A stretch of DNA of 64,000 nucleotides from Myxococcota bacterium (GCA_039030075.1 JBCCEW010000028.1:1-64000); one strand, 5' to 3'; positions 8,364 to 17,190 are shown, counted from the first letter of the stretch. Made by a program: numbers and translations. Notes: generated by a model from the sequence alone, not told the origin.

Positions 8364-9497
8364 TCACCCCGCGGCGTGTTCCCGGGCCAGGGCAGCGAAG
8401 CGGTCCTCGGCGGCACTCCGCTCGGTCAGGAAGGCGTGGCCCAGGGCCAGCTGGGCCCGACAGCGGTCGAGGTTCTGGCCCGGACGGTGGACCCGGAAGT
8501 ACGGATCGCCCTGCCAGTGATCGGTCAGGAAGCGGACGGCGTTCTCCAGCGCCATTCGCGGGCCCGCGACGGCCAGGCTCGCGACCTCCTCGGGGGCGAG
8601 TTGGCCACGGGTCCCCGCCACGAATCCCTCGCCGAGGGCCGCGAAGAGCGGCGCATCGACGCCGACCCGGCTGGGATCGGGCTCGTCCTCCGGCGTCGTG
8701 CAGGACGCGGTGCGAACCAGGTCTCCGAAGTCGTAGAGCGCCCGCCCGGGCATCACCGTGTCGAGGTCGACGACACAAAGCGCCTCGCCGGTCGCGTCGT
8801 CGAAGAGCAGGTTGTTGAACTTGCAGTCGTTGTGGACCGGGCGGAGGGGCAACGCCGACTCCCAGCGGGCGGGGAAGGCTTCGGCCAGGCGGCGACACGC
8901 GTCGGCCTCCTCCCGGGCGGCTTTGGGGGCCAGCTCGCGCTCGGTGGCGTCGAGGGTGGCGAGGCGTGCACCCAGGTCGTGAAAGTGCGGGATCGTTTCC
9001 TCGAGCTGGCTGGCGTCGAGGTCCGACAGATCGGCCAGGAAGCCGCCGAACGCGCGACCGGCGGCGCGCGCTTGATCCGGGTGGGCCGGTGCGTCGGACG
9101 CGTGGCTGGCCGCGATGAAGGGGAACGCACGCCACCAACGCCCTGCGGCGTCCTGCAGGTGGGTGCGTCCGTCCGGCGCTTCGATCAGACGCAGGCAGCG
9201 TCGCTCGGGTTGGTCGAGCGCCCGACGTGTCAGGCTTGCCGCGAGCGCGCGGGTGACGCGTTCGAGGTTCGTGGCCAGCCGTTCGGCGGCCGGGAAGACG
9301 GCGGTGTTGATGCGCTGGAACACCAGGTCGCCGCGCGCGGTGTCCGCGAGGCGCACCCGATAGGTGTCGTGGATGTGTCCCGAACCCAGTGCTTCGATCG
9401 ACACGAGGCGTGCGTCGGGAACGAGCGCGACTAGCACCTCGCCCAGTGAGGTTCGGGCCGGCGGCCCCGCTTCCGGGGTGGTGTCGCTCGGCGTCAA
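8364..9497 (-). CDS. APH-fold kinase, N-acetylhexosamine 1-kinase (NahK)-like
   Basis: A 377-residue phosphotransferase. The N-terminal lobe reads ALGSGHIHDTYRV ... LVFQRINTAVFP ... NLERVTRAL, the pattern I associate with NahK-type sugar-1-kinases rather than antibiotic kinases. The catalytic loop is RPVHNDCKFNNLL and the metal-binding motif is VVDLDTVMPG. NahK phosphorylates GlcNAc or GalNAc at C1 in salvage of host or cell-wall sugars; the substrate here is inferred only. The likely start is a TTG at 9497 that overlaps the HAD gene stop (TTGA), so translation is probably coupled. It is the last gene of a three-gene minus-strand operon. Confidence 0.8.
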   Translation of the reverse strand: MTPSDTTPEAGPPARTSLGEVLVALVPDARLVSIEALGSGHIHDTYRVRLADTARGDLVFQRINTAVFPAAERLATNLERVTRALAASLTRRALDQPERRCLRLIEAPDGRTHLQDAAGRWWRAFPFIAASHASDAPAHPDQARAAGRAFGGFLADLSDLDASQLEETIPHFHDLGARLATLDATERELAPKAAREEADACRRLAEAFPARWESALPLRPVHNDCKFNNLLFDDATGEALCVVDLDTVMPGRALYDFGDLVRTASCTTPEDEPDPSRVGVDAPLFAALGEGFVAGTRGQLAPEEVASLAVAGPRMALENAVRFLTDHWQGDPYFRVHRPGQNLDRCRAQLALGHAFLTERSAAEDRFAALAREHAAG

Positions 9498-10144
9498 CGC
9501 GTCGCGGCCGGATCGGGGAGCAGGGCCGCGAGGGAGGCGAGGGCGGGACCCGGGTCCGGCTCGACGAGGATGCCGCGTACCCCGACGCCTTCGGCCGCCT
9601 GGATGTTTCCGGGATAGTCGTCGAGGAACACGGCGTGGCCGGCTTCGACGCCGAGCTGCTCCAACGCGAGATGAAAGATCATGGGGTCGGGCTTGCGAAC
9701 GCCGACCTCGCTCGAGTCGACGACGACGTCGAAGAGGTCGCCGACCGGCAGGCTGGCCTCCCAGCTCGCCCGGAACTCCACCACGTTGTTGGTGACGAGC
9801 GCCGTCTTGCAGCCGGCCCGTCGAGTCGCTTCCACGCTCGCGACGACGTCCTTTCGGACGCCTTCGCCGCCGGCGAGGCGCGCCAGGATCTGCAGCGGAT
9901 CGAACTCCAGACCATCCGCGGCCGCTCGCGCCATGATCGCGTTTCGCGCGTCTCCGAGCCCGATCTCGCCGCGTTCGAGGCGGTGCCAGGGATGGTCCGT
10001 GTCGCGGTCGTAGGGGCCGAACACGTGGTCGAGCACACGGTCCGGGGCCGCGCCGAGTTCGGCGGCGGCTTCGACGAAGATGTGGAACGGCGAGGCGGTG
10101 AAGACCCCGCCGAAGTCGAAGAGTACGGCGCGAATGGGCTGCAT
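9494..10144 (-). CDS. HAD-family hydrolase
   Basis: A 216-residue haloacid-dehalogenase-superfamily protein. Motif I is LFDFGGVFTA at the N-terminus, the helical cap follows, motif II is ALVTNN, motif III is around VGVRKPDPMIF, and motif IV is VFLDDYPGNI. This is the subfamily IA arrangement typical of small-molecule phosphatases. In motif I the second Asp of the usual DxD is replaced by Gly (DFGG), as in several epoxide-hydrolase-N and dehalogenase-like members, so phosphatase activity is likely but not assured. It lies 14 bases after the amidohydrolase-like gene and overlaps the NahK-like gene by 4 bases. It may act on a sugar phosphate made next door; that is inference. Confidence 0.82.
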   Translation of the reverse strand: MQPIRAVLFDFGGVFTASPFHIFVEAAAELGAAPDRVLDHVFGPYDRDTDHPWHRLERGEIGLGDARNAIMARAAADGLEFDPLQILARLAGGEGVRKDVVASVEATRRAGCKTALVTNNVVEFRASWEASLPVGDLFDVVVDSSEVGVRKPDPMIFHLALEQLGVEAGHAVFLDDYPGNIQAAEGVGVRGILVEPDPGPALASLAALLPDPAATR

Positions 10145-10158
10145 GGAGCCGAACCCTA

Positions 10159-10935
10159 TCACCGCATGGGATGGGCACCATCCCGGGCGGGCAACTGCTG
10201 GCGGATCGCGCTGGCGAGGGCCAGCCCGAGGCGGCGACCGGAAGGGGTCGGGACGCCGAGCCGGGGACCCGCGCTGCGAAACCGCAGCTTCGCTTCCAGG
10301 TGGAACGCGGCCATGCCCCGCTCGGCGGCGGCTTCGAGGGATCGGGTGCGCAGGGCGGGGTAGCGGAGCTGGGTGGGGGCGGCGCGCTGGTCCGCGTCGA
10401 GGATCCAGCCGTGGCGCACGCCGGGCTCGGACTGTGCGGCGAGGTGGAACCCCGGGCCCAGCGCCTCTGCCAGGCGTTGGCCGAACCCCAGCGGGTCGCT
10501 CCGCCGGTTCGCTCCCGCCGAGAGTTCGAGTTCGTGGGGAGCGTGGCTGCCGGCCCCGTGGCATTCGACGAGGAGCGCGGCGGGTTGATGCCACAGGGCC
10601 TGGCAATAGACGCTCCGCGGGTCCTTGTTGGGGTCGTGGTCGCGCGCCTGGGACGCGACGGCCAGCCGTGCCTGGACGCCGGCGGCGAGCAGGGCCTCGA
10701 GGCAGACCAGGGCGTAGAGCACCGCATTCTCGTCGGCGATGCGCGATCCCTCCGGGCGCTCGAGGGCGATCCGCTCGACGCCGATCGGCGCGTGATGGGG
10801 CACCCCGAGCCAGACCTCCGGGTCGCCCGGCGGCCCGATCAGCACGAGCTGGTTCTCGTCGGCCAGCGCGCGCTCGAGCTCGGGCGCCAGCGCGTGGTCT
10901 TGCCAGAGCGGGCCGGCGAAGGTCGTGGTGTCCAG
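10159..10935 (-). CDS. possible N-formylglutamate amidohydrolase-like hydrolase
   Basis: About 258 residues. Motifs that could bind zinc are GVPHHAPIGV near residue 40 and LLVECHGAGSHAPHELELSAG in the middle, with ADENAVLYALVCLEALL and ARDHDPNKDP between them. This order (PHxG-like, a helix, then a His-rich HGAG) resembles the N-formylglutamate amidohydrolase fold, but the match is weak and is my own reading. The start is unclear: no ATG, GTG or TTG is well placed; a CTG at 10935 has GGAG eight bases upstream, and the frame stays open far upstream. It heads the operon with the HAD and NahK-like genes and is divergent from the SDR gene. Confidence 0.5.
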   Translation of the reverse strand: MDTTTFAGPLWQDHALAPELERALADENQLVLIGPPGDPEVWLGVPHHAPIGVERIALERPEGSRIADENAVLYALVCLEALLAAGVQARLAVASQARDHDPNKDPRSVYCQALWHQPAALLVECHGAGSHAPHELELSAGANRRSDPLGFGQRLAEALGPGFHLAAQSEPGVRHGWILDADQRAAPTQLRYPALRTRSLEAAAERGMAAFHLEAKLRFRSAGPRLGVPTPSGRRLGLALASAIRQQLPARDGAHPMR

Positions 10936-11025
10936 GAATCGCTCCGTGTCTGCCCTCGGGCGGAGGAAGAGCCTACCCTGCCGTCGGCGTCGCGCGATGC
11001 GCCGCCCACACGAAGGAGACGCGAG

Positions 11026-11835
11026 ATGGGACGACTGGCAGGACGCATCGCCGTGATTACCGGAGCGGCATCGGGGATCGGAGCGGCTTGCGCCGAGCGC
11101 TTCGCGAGCGAGGGCGCCGTGATCGCCGGGCTCGACGTGCAGAAGCCGGTGGATGCGGCCGCGTGGGAGCGCGTGGTCGCACAAGCTGCGGATTCCCAGT
11201 TCGAAGACGGGCTCGACGTGCGTGACGAGTCCTCGGTGGCCGCCGCCATCGGGCGCGTCCGCGAGCGCCAGGGTCGGATCGACATCCTCGTGAACGCGGC
11301 GGGGGTAGGGGGCGGTGGCCCGGCCCACGCCCTCGACGCGGAAGAGTGGGACCGCGTCGTCGACATCAACCTCAAGGGCTCCTTCCTCGTCGCGAAGTAC
11401 GTGCTGCAGGCGATGATCGAGCAGCGCGCGGGCAGCATCGTTCACCTGGCGAGCGTCGAAGGGCTCGAGGGGATGAGCGGTTCCTTGCCCTACAACGCCT
11501 CGAAGGGCGGCGTGGTGCTGATGACCAAGAACATGGCCCTCGACTACGCCGAGTTCGGCGTGCGGGTGAACTGCCTGTGCCCGGGGCTGATCGAGACACC
11601 GCTCACGGCGCTGCTCGGTCAAGAAGCGCTCGGCGACGTCAAGCAGCAGATGCAGGACTGGCATGCGCTCGGCCGATTCGGGAAGCCCGAAGAAGTGGCC
11701 TCGTGCGCGCTCTTCCTCGCTTCGGACGACGCGTCCTTCGTCACCGGCCACGCGCTCACCGTCGACGGCGGTTGGACGGCGGGGCGTCGGCTCCGCACCC
11801 AGACGATCGAGGATCTCGAGCAGGGGTGGTCCTAG
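11026..11835 (+). CDS. SDR-family NAD(P)-dependent oxidoreductase
   Basis: A 269-residue classical short-chain dehydrogenase. The Rossmann motif is TGAASGIGAA (about residues 12-21), the structural motif NAAG follows, the catalytic Ser lies in IVHLASVEG, and YNASK carries Tyr and Lys. The closing DGGWTAGR is typical. ATG at 11026 has AAGGAG at 11013-11018. The substrate cannot be told; SDRs of this shape reduce or oxidise ketones and alcohols in fatty-acid, steroid or polyol metabolism. The next gene, a small membrane protein, follows after 30 bases with its own AGGAG. Confidence 0.92.
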   Translation: MGRLAGRIAVITGAASGIGAACAERFASEGAVIAGLDVQKPVDAAAWERVVAQAADSQFEDGLDVRDESSVAAAIGRVRERQGRIDILVNAAGVGGGGPAHALDAEEWDRVVDINLKGSFLVAKYVLQAMIEQRAGSIVHLASVEGLEGMSGSLPYNASKGGVVLMTKNMALDYAEFGVRVNCLCPGLIETPLTALLGQEALGDVKQQMQDWHALGRFGKPEEVASCALFLASDDASFVTGHALTVDGGWTAGRRLRTQTIEDLEQGWS

Positions 11836-11865
11836 CGCGTTCCATTTCCAACAGGAGCGTTGGAA

Positions 11866-12351
11866 GTGAAACTCCGATTCCTGCGCTACACGCCCGCGGA
11901 GCACGTGTCCCACGGCTGGCCGCCGCGGGCGGACCGCGTGCTCTGGGTGTGGATCGCGGCTGCGATCGCCGTGCCGGTGCTGAGCTGGGCGATGGGGCGG
12001 GTGGTCTGGATCCGCTTCGGCGGGGATTCCTTCTACACGCCGACGAATCCACTGGTGTGGACGGCGCTGCCCCTGGTCCTCGCGGCGTTCCTGGCGCTGC
12101 GCTGGGGGGTCGCGTTCCGCCTGGCGTTCTGGGCGCTGATGGCGACGGGGCTCGTGTTGATGGGCAGTTGGCTGCAGGCGCCGACTGCGCTGGCCCACGT
12201 GGGCTTCACCGGTACCGGGCTCGACGACGAGACCTACCTGCGGGTCGCGACGGACTACGCGCTGGCATTCCTGGCCGGCGGGATCGATGTCGGCATCGCC
12301 GCCTACCTGCTTCGTTACGGACTGAGCGAGGCGGCCGCGCGCGGTCGCTGA
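11866..12351 (+). CDS. small multi-pass membrane protein of unknown function
   Basis: A 161-residue protein with about four hydrophobic segments (near residues 27-45, 63-80, 86-105 and 128-147) separated by short loops. No conserved catalytic motif is visible. I choose the GTG at 11866 (MKLRFLRYTP...) because AGGAG at 11853-11857 is eight bases upstream; an in-frame TTG at 11860 is too close to that site. It probably shares a transcript with the SDR gene. The gene ends just before a 12-base perfect palindrome that separates it from convergent ilvH. Confidence 0.7.
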   Translation: MKLRFLRYTPAEHVSHGWPPRADRVLWVWIAAAIAVPVLSWAMGRVVWIRFGGDSFYTPTNPLVWTALPLVLAAFLALRWGVAFRLAFWALMATGLVLMGSWLQAPTALAHVGFTGTGLDDETYLRVATDYALAFLAGGIDVGIAAYLLRYGLSEAAARGR

Positions 12352-12352
12352 G

Positions 12353-12364
12353 GCGCGTACGCGC
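12353..12364. repeat. 12-base palindrome between convergent genes
   Basis: GCGCGTACGCGC is a perfect palindrome between the stops of the small membrane protein and ilvH. There is no T-run, so it is not a standard intrinsic terminator. Confidence 0.6.
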
Positions 12365-12885
12365 TAGGTGACGCTCTCGCCGCGGGCCATCAAGAGCTTT
12401 CCGGAACGCACCAGCTCCACCAGCGAGAACGGACGCAAGAGCTCGATCAGTGCGTCGAGCTTCTCGCTCGAGCCGTGAGCCTGCAGGATCAGCGCCTCGC
12501 GGCCGAAGTCGACCACGCGCGCCTTGTAGTGTTCGGCGATCTGCAGGATCTGGGTGCGGTCTTCGAGGCTGCAGTCGAGCTTGATCAATGCGATCTCGAC
12601 CGAGTAGGTCTGGTCGGCGGTGTGGTCGATGGCATGGACCACGTCCACGAGCTTCGCGAGCTGCTTCACGACCTGGCCGAGATCTTCGGCGCGGCCGGTG
12701 CAGGTGATCGTCATGCGCGAGAAGCGGCCCTCGACGCCGGGGCTGACCACCAGGCTCTCGATGTTGAAGCCGCGCCGCGAGAACACCAGCGCCACGCGCA
12801 CGAGGACGCCGGGCTGATTGTTCACGAACACGGAGATGGCGTGGGTATCGACGTCGCTCTGGGGCAGGGCGGGTGCAGCGCTCAT
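12364..12885 (-). CDS. ilvH: acetolactate synthase small (regulatory) subunit
   Basis: A 173-residue ACT-domain protein. The N-terminal ACT domain reads HAISVFVNNQPGVLVRVALVF, with RRGFNIESLVVSP following. The C-terminal half (KLDCSLEDRTQILQIAEHYKA...) matches the second domain of IlvH/IlvN. The subunit activates the large subunit and gives feedback inhibition by valine, binding it at the ACT dimer interface. It lies 43 bases after ilvB on the same strand and is the last gene before a convergent pair. Length and order are standard. Confidence 0.95.
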   Translation of the reverse strand: MSAAPALPQSDVDTHAISVFVNNQPGVLVRVALVFSRRGFNIESLVVSPGVEGRFSRMTITCTGRAEDLGQVVKQLAKLVDVVHAIDHTADQTYSVEIALIKLDCSLEDRTQILQIAEHYKARVVDFGREALILQAHGSSEKLDALIELLRPFSLVELVRSGKLLMARGESVT

Positions 12886-12928
12886 CGTGTCTCCTGAGTG
12901 TCTGCGAAGAGAAGAGGGCGGGGTCGGC

Positions 12929-14644
12929 TCAGGTGCTGCCGGTGGGCTTCTCGAGCTTCTCCTTCGGAGGCTCGATGATCATGTCCTTCACCGCGGCGCC
13001 GGCCGGGATCATCGGGAAGACGTTGTCTTCCTTCACGACTTCGGCGACGACGACGCAGGGGCCGTCCTCGTAATCGTGGGCCTCCTGCAGGATGCGGTCG
13101 ACGTCCCCGGCGCGCTTGATGCGGAACGCCTTCACGTCGTAGGCCTCGGCGAGCTTCACGAAATCCGGATTGCCGACGAGGTCCGCGCCGGACAGCCGGT
13201 TCTCGTAGAAGAGCTCCTGCCACTGGCGGATCATGCCCAGGTAGTTGTTGTTCACCACCAGACACTTCGCCGCGATCTTGTGGATCTGGGCAGTCGCGAG
13301 CTCGCAGAGCGTCATCTGGAAGCCGCCGTCGCCGACCACGGCCCAGACCTTCTGGTCCGGGTTCGCGAACTTCGCGCCGATCGCCGCAGGCCAGCCGAAG
13401 CCCATCGTCCCGGCGCCGCCGCTGCTGATCCACTGACGTCCGTTGCGGGTCAGGCAGAACTGGGCGGCCCACATCTGATGTTGGCCGACGTCGGTGGTGA
13501 TGATCGCGTCGCCGCCGCTGATGTGGTTCAGCCGGTCGAGCACGTGCTGGGCACGCAGTCCGCCCTTCTTCGGGTATTTGAGCGGGTACTGCTTGCGCCA
13601 GCGCTCGCACTGGGCGAGCCAGGTCTGGGTGTCGGCCATCTCGACCAGCGGAATCAGGTCTTCCACCACGAGTCGCGCGTCGCCGAGCACCGACACATCC
13701 GGCTTCACGATCTTGTCGAACTCCGCGGGGTCGATGTCGATGTGGAGCTTGACCGCGTCGGGACAGAACTCTTCGAGCTTCCCCGTGATGCGGTCGTCCC
13801 AGCGGGCGCCGATCGCCATGATCAAGTCACAGTCGGCGACGGCCTTGTTCGCGTACGCCGTCCCGTGCATGCCCAGCATGCCCAGGTGCAGCGGGTGGGT
13901 TTCGTCGACGGCCCCCTTGCCGAGCAGCGTATTGACCACCGGGGCGCGCAGCTTCTCGGCGAGGCTCGTGATCGCCTTGCCAGCGCCCGCGATCACCGCG
14001 CCGTGTCCCACGTAGAGCAGTGGCTTCTTGCTCGCTGACAGATGGCGCGCCATCTCGGCGATCGCGTCGGTATCGCCGCGCGCGGGGATGCTGTAGCCCG
14101 GCAGGTCGAGTTCGTCGGTGAACGGGGCGTCGCAGGGGCCCTGGCCGATGTCCTTCGGCACGTCGATCAGCACCGGCCCGGGCCGGCCCGTGGTCGCGAC
14201 GTGGAAGGCCTCCCGGACGATCCGCGGGATCTCGGCCGCTTCCTTCACGAGGTAGGAGTGCTTGACCACCGGGTAGGTGATGCCGGTGACGTCGGCTTCC
14301 TGGAAGGCATCCTTGCCGAGCATGGGCGAGATGGTCTGGCCGCTGATCACGATCATCGGCGCCGAGTCCATCAGCGCGGTCAGCAGGCCAGTCACCGTGT
14401 TCGTCGCGCCCGGTCCCGAGGTCACGAGCACCACGCCGGGCTTGCCCGTGGAGCGGGCGTAGCCGTCGGCCATGTGGGTGGCGCCCTGTTCGTGGCGGAC
14501 GAGGACCAGCTCGATCTTCGAGTCGGCGAGCGCATCGAACATGGGCAGGGCAGCACCGCCCGAGAGCCCGAAGATGTACTCGACACCTTCTCGCTCGAGG
14601 CATTGGATGAGCTTTTCGCCGCCGGTCGTCATCTTCTGGTCCAT
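12929..14644 (-). CDS. ilvB: acetolactate synthase large (catalytic) subunit
   Basis: A 571-residue thiamine-diphosphate enzyme of the biosynthetic type: FGLSGGAALPMFDAL at the N-terminus, RHEQGATHMADGYAR with the catalytic Glu, TSGPGATNTVTG, and the cofactor motif VVGDGGFQMTLCEL ... NNNYLGMI near residue 450. It condenses two pyruvates to acetolactate, or pyruvate with 2-oxobutyrate, the first shared step to valine, leucine and isoleucine. ilvH follows; ilvC is not in the window. A 279-base leader with a possible structured element and terminator precedes it. No clear Shine-Dalgarno is seen at the chosen ATG. Confidence 0.96.
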   Translation of the reverse strand: MDQKMTTGGEKLIQCLEREGVEYIFGLSGGAALPMFDALADSKIELVLVRHEQGATHMADGYARSTGKPGVVLVTSGPGATNTVTGLLTALMDSAPMIVISGQTISPMLGKDAFQEADVTGITYPVVKHSYLVKEAAEIPRIVREAFHVATTGRPGPVLIDVPKDIGQGPCDAPFTDELDLPGYSIPARGDTDAIAEMARHLSASKKPLLYVGHGAVIAGAGKAITSLAEKLRAPVVNTLLGKGAVDETHPLHLGMLGMHGTAYANKAVADCDLIMAIGARWDDRITGKLEEFCPDAVKLHIDIDPAEFDKIVKPDVSVLGDARLVVEDLIPLVEMADTQTWLAQCERWRKQYPLKYPKKGGLRAQHVLDRLNHISGGDAIITTDVGQHQMWAAQFCLTRNGRQWISSGGAGTMGFGWPAAIGAKFANPDQKVWAVVGDGGFQMTLCELATAQIHKIAAKCLVVNNNYLGMIRQWQELFYENRLSGADLVGNPDFVKLAEAYDVKAFRIKRAGDVDRILQEAHDYEDGPCVVVAEVVKEDNVFPMIPAGAAVKDMIIEPPKEKLEKPTGST

Positions 14645-14779
14645 CGTGGTTCTCGAGAATCGAAGTTGGCCGTTTCAGGCCAGGGAATGGGTGCAGAGTC
14701 TCTGGAGGAGAGTCGGGTTTGGCGTTCGGGACGCCGTTTCCCTCTCCACTCGGGTCACTGAGCGCCAGAGTGTAGATGG

Positions 14780-14819
14780 AAAACGCCCTCGCGCACGCGA
14801 AAATCGCGTGGCGAGGGCG
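14780..14819 (-). terminator. strong intrinsic terminator in the ilvB leader
   Basis: On the minus strand CGCCCTCGC pairs with GCGAGGGCG (9 bp), then after a one-base bulge CACGCGA pairs with TCGCGTG (7 bp) around a 3-base loop. The stem is followed directly by TTTT. It sits 104 bases after the LLM gene stop and 135 bases before the ilvB start, so it may end the LLM transcript, attenuate ilvB, or both. Confidence 0.75.
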
Positions 14820-14831
14820 CTTCGAGTGTCC

Positions 14832-14884
14832 ATTCGTAGGAATCGGGTCCGATTCCGTCGTTTTTCCCTGGGGGAACTACGAAT
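14832..14884 (-). promoter_or_regulatory. candidate three-way-junction RNA element upstream of ilvB
   Basis: Read on the minus strand, an outer helix ATTCGTA/TACGAAT (7 bp) encloses two hairpins: TTCCC-CCA-GGGAA (5 bp) and GGAATCGG-AC-CCGATTCC (up to 8 bp). They are joined by the linker AAACGAC. Twelve bases later the intrinsic terminator begins. The pairings are exact in the sequence; that the RNA folds this way and regulates ilvB is inference. If transcription of ilvB instead starts after the terminator, this would be a 3' UTR structure of the LLM gene. Confidence 0.45.
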
Positions 14885-14923
14885 CTGGGCCGATGCGTCC
14901 CTCCGATCGCCGAGCGCTGACGT

Positions 14924-15964
14924 CTAGAGCAACGTCTCGGCCAGCAGCTGCTGGGTGGCGGCGTTCGTGCCCGCCACCAGCATCGAGCCTACGTGGCCCT
15001 TCTTGCCGGCTTCCTTCCAGGCCGAAAGACGGTCGCGGACCCGATCGGGCGGGCCGACCAGGGCGATCTCGTCCACCAGTGCGTCCGGGACGGCGGCCAT
15101 GGCCTCGGCCTTGGAGCCGGCCAGGTAGAGGTCCTGGATCTTCTCGGCGGCTTCCTCGTAGCCGAGCCGCTTCGTGTAGTCGTTGTAGAAGTTCTTGCCC
15201 TTCGCGCCCATGCCGCCCACGTAGAGCGCGAGCATGCCCTTCACGGGCATCCGGCAAGCCTCGAGATCATCGCCCACCACCGCGGTGACGAAGGGCGCGA
15301 TGTCGAAGTCCGCGAGGGACTTGCCACCGCCGGCCTTCGCGAAGCCCTCGGCGAACGACTTCTCGAAGAGGTCGAATCGGTCCGGGTTCATCCAGACCGG
15401 GATCACGCCGTCCGCCACTTCCGCCGCGCAGCGCAGGCCGTTCGGCGAGATCGAGGCGGTGTAGATCGAGAGGTCCGGGTCCGGGTGGACGATCGCCTTG
15501 AGCGGCTTGCCGAGACCGGTGGCACCCGGTCCCTGGTAGGGCAGCTGGTAGTGCTCGCCGTCGTGCTCGACCGGCGCCTCGCGGGCCACGATCTTGCGGA
15601 TGATCGAGACGTACTCGCGGGTTCGCGTCAGGGGCTTGCCGTAGGGCACGCCGTGCCAGCCCTCGACGACCTGGGGGCCCGAGGGTCCGAGTCCCAGCAG
15701 GAAGCGACCGCCGGAGAGTTGGGAGAGGGTGATCGCGGTTCCCGCGGTGCAGGCCGGGGAGCGCGCGGGCATCTGCATGATCGCCGTGCCCACCTTGATC
15801 TTCGTGGTCTGGGCCAGGACCCACGCCGCGGTGCTCACCGCGTCCGAGCCGTAGGCCTCGGCCGTCCAGACCGAGTCGAAACCGAGGGATTCGGCAGAGC
15901 GGATCGGGTCCAGGTCGATGGACACCCGCTTGCCGGAATAGCCGAGCAGAACGCCGAGCTTCAT
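14924..15964 (-). CDS. LLM-class (luciferase-like) F420-type oxidoreductase
   Basis: A 346-residue TIM-barrel protein of the luciferase-like monooxygenase family. Typical features are MKLGVLLGY at the first strand, [52 protein letters not shown] and YVSIIRKI. Members closest to this pattern use F420 as hydride carrier, often in lipid or xenobiotic metabolism, but FMN-dependent relatives exist and the cofactor is inferred. ATG at 15964 has AAGGAG about 8 bases upstream. It lies 35 bases after the alpha/beta hydrolase and may be co-transcribed with it. Confidence 0.87.
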   Translation of the reverse strand: MKLGVLLGYSGKRVSIDLDPIRSAESLGFDSVWTAEAYGSDAVSTAAWVLAQTTKIKVGTAIMQMPARSPACTAGTAITLSQLSGGRFLLGLGPSGPQVVEGWHGVPYGKPLTRTREYVSIIRKIVAREAPVEHDGEHYQLPYQGPGATGLGKPLKAIVHPDPDLSIYTASISPNGLRCAAEVADGVIPVWMNPDRFDLFEKSFAEGFAKAGGGKSLADFDIAPFVTAVVGDDLEACRMPVKGMLALYVGGMGAKGKNFYNDYTKRLGYEEAAEKIQDLYLAGSKAEAMAAVPDALVDEIALVGPPDRVRDRLSAWKEAGKKGHVGSMLVAGTNAATQQLLAETLL

Positions 15965-15999
15965 GGGGGAACTCCTTTGGGGGGTGGGAGCCCGAGGGC

Positions 16000-17190
16000 T
16001 CAGGGGAAACGCGCGCCGATCCACTCGGCCACGCGCGCGAGCGCCTCGGGGCGATGGCCTTCGAGGTAGTGCGGGGCACCGCGCATCAGAACGTATGTCA
16101 CGTCGTCCGCACCCGCTGCCGCGCGGATCTCCTCGGCCTGACAGAGCCGGATCTCGGTGTCCGCCGTGGGGTGGACGAGCAGGGTGGGCACCTTCACCGA
16201 GGGCAGGGTGTCGGCGAGGCGCGCCTTCGAGGAGAGGCCGGACCAGGTCGAGAGCCAGCCGCGAGGGGTCATGGTGCGCGCCAGCCCGCCGCGGCCGTAG
16301 TTGGCGTCGAGCGGATCGGGGAAGGCGAAGAGCGAGCCCAACGGTCGGTCGTCGGGGTCGATGGTCGGGTCGAGGTAGGCCGGGTCTGCGAGGGTGCGGT
16401 AGATCGTGAGCACCTCTCCGGCGACGGCGCGTTGTCGCCAGTGACGCCAACCCGCCGGGTCCTGCTCGGCGTCGAAGCCCTTCAGCGTCTTTCGCGCGTC
16501 GCGCGCCGCTTCGATCGAGCGCTGGGCCTTCGCGTCGATGCGCGCCACCCGCGCCCGCTGGGCCGCGCGATAGCCGTCGAGCCAGGCCCGGTCGTAGTGA
16601 CTCGGCTCGGGCCAGGGCCGCCAGCCGTTGTCCGGGTTGTACATGTCGAGTTCGGGGACCACGGCGTGGGGATCCGACTCGTCAGCGACCGATGGGTCGA
16701 TCACCTGCAGCATGAACACCCCTTCGCCGGGGTGCGCGGCCATCCCGATCCAGGCGTCTCCGCAGCCGGTCTCCTGTTGGGCCAATGCCATGAGTGAGCC
16801 GCCGCCGCTGTTCCCGAGCAGCAAGACGGCTTCGGCGCCGCGCCGACGCATCTCGGCCGCCGCGGTCTCGACGTCGCGGACCAGCGCTTCGTGGAGACAG
16901 TCGGTGTCGTTGTTGAGGTAGCGGGTGGCGAAGCCGAAGACCGCGTAGCCGGCCGCCGCGAGGAGGGGGCAGGCGTAGTGCACCGAGAAGTCGCCGCGGG
17001 GGTGACTGAGGATGACCGCCGTCTTCCAGGGCTCGCCGGCAGGAGGCGTCCACAGCACGCCGCGCACGAGCGCACCGTCGGCGGTGACCAGGCGGATCGG
17101 TTCCCGGCCGAGGGTCACGCCCGGATCGTCCTCGGGCAGCGGCCAATAGCCCAGACCGAGGGGACGCTGCGATCCGAGTGCGTGGGGCAT
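16000..17190 (-). CDS. alpha/beta hydrolase
   Basis: A 396-residue soluble alpha/beta hydrolase. The nucleophile elbow is [10 protein letters not shown] (Ser near 124), the acid is in [11 protein letters not shown] and the His in [13 protein letters not shown] long insert (about residues 180-290) between strand 6 and the C-terminal core replaces the lid. There is no signal peptide. Esterase or lactonase activity is plausible; the substrate is unknown. Position directly upstream of the LLM oxidoreductase suggests a shared degradation pathway. A good -10 (TATACT, 17218-17223) lies 27 bases before the start. Confidence 0.82.
   Translation of the reverse strand: MPHALGSQRPLGLGYWPLPEDDPGVTLGREPIRLVTADGALVRGVLWTPPAGEPWKTAVILSHPRGDFSVHYACPLLAAAGYAVFGFATRYLNNDTDCLHEALVRDVETAAAEMRRRGAEAVLLLGNSGGGSLMALAQQETGCGDAWIGMAAHPGEGVFMLQVIDPSVADESDPHAVVPELDMYNPDNGWRPWPEPSHYDRAWLDGYRAAQRARVARIDAKAQRSIEAARDARKTLKGFDAEQDPAGWRHWRQRAVAGEVLTIYRTLADPAYLDPTIDPDDRPLGSLFAFPDPLDANYGRGGLARTMTPRGWLSTWSGLSSKARLADTLPSVKVPTLLVHPTADTEIRLCQAEEIRAAAGADDVTYVLMRGAPHYLEGHRPEALARVAEWIGARFP

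Noticed and set aside
14640-14831. Possible ilvB leader peptide starting MDTRSALATRF on the minus strand.
   Set aside because: No Shine-Dalgarno, no run of Val, Leu or Ile codons, and it runs through the terminator stem.
14776-15288. Plus-strand open frame over the ilvB leader and the LLM gene.
   Set aside because: Arg/Pro-rich antisense frame of the kind common in GC-rich DNA, with no family features.
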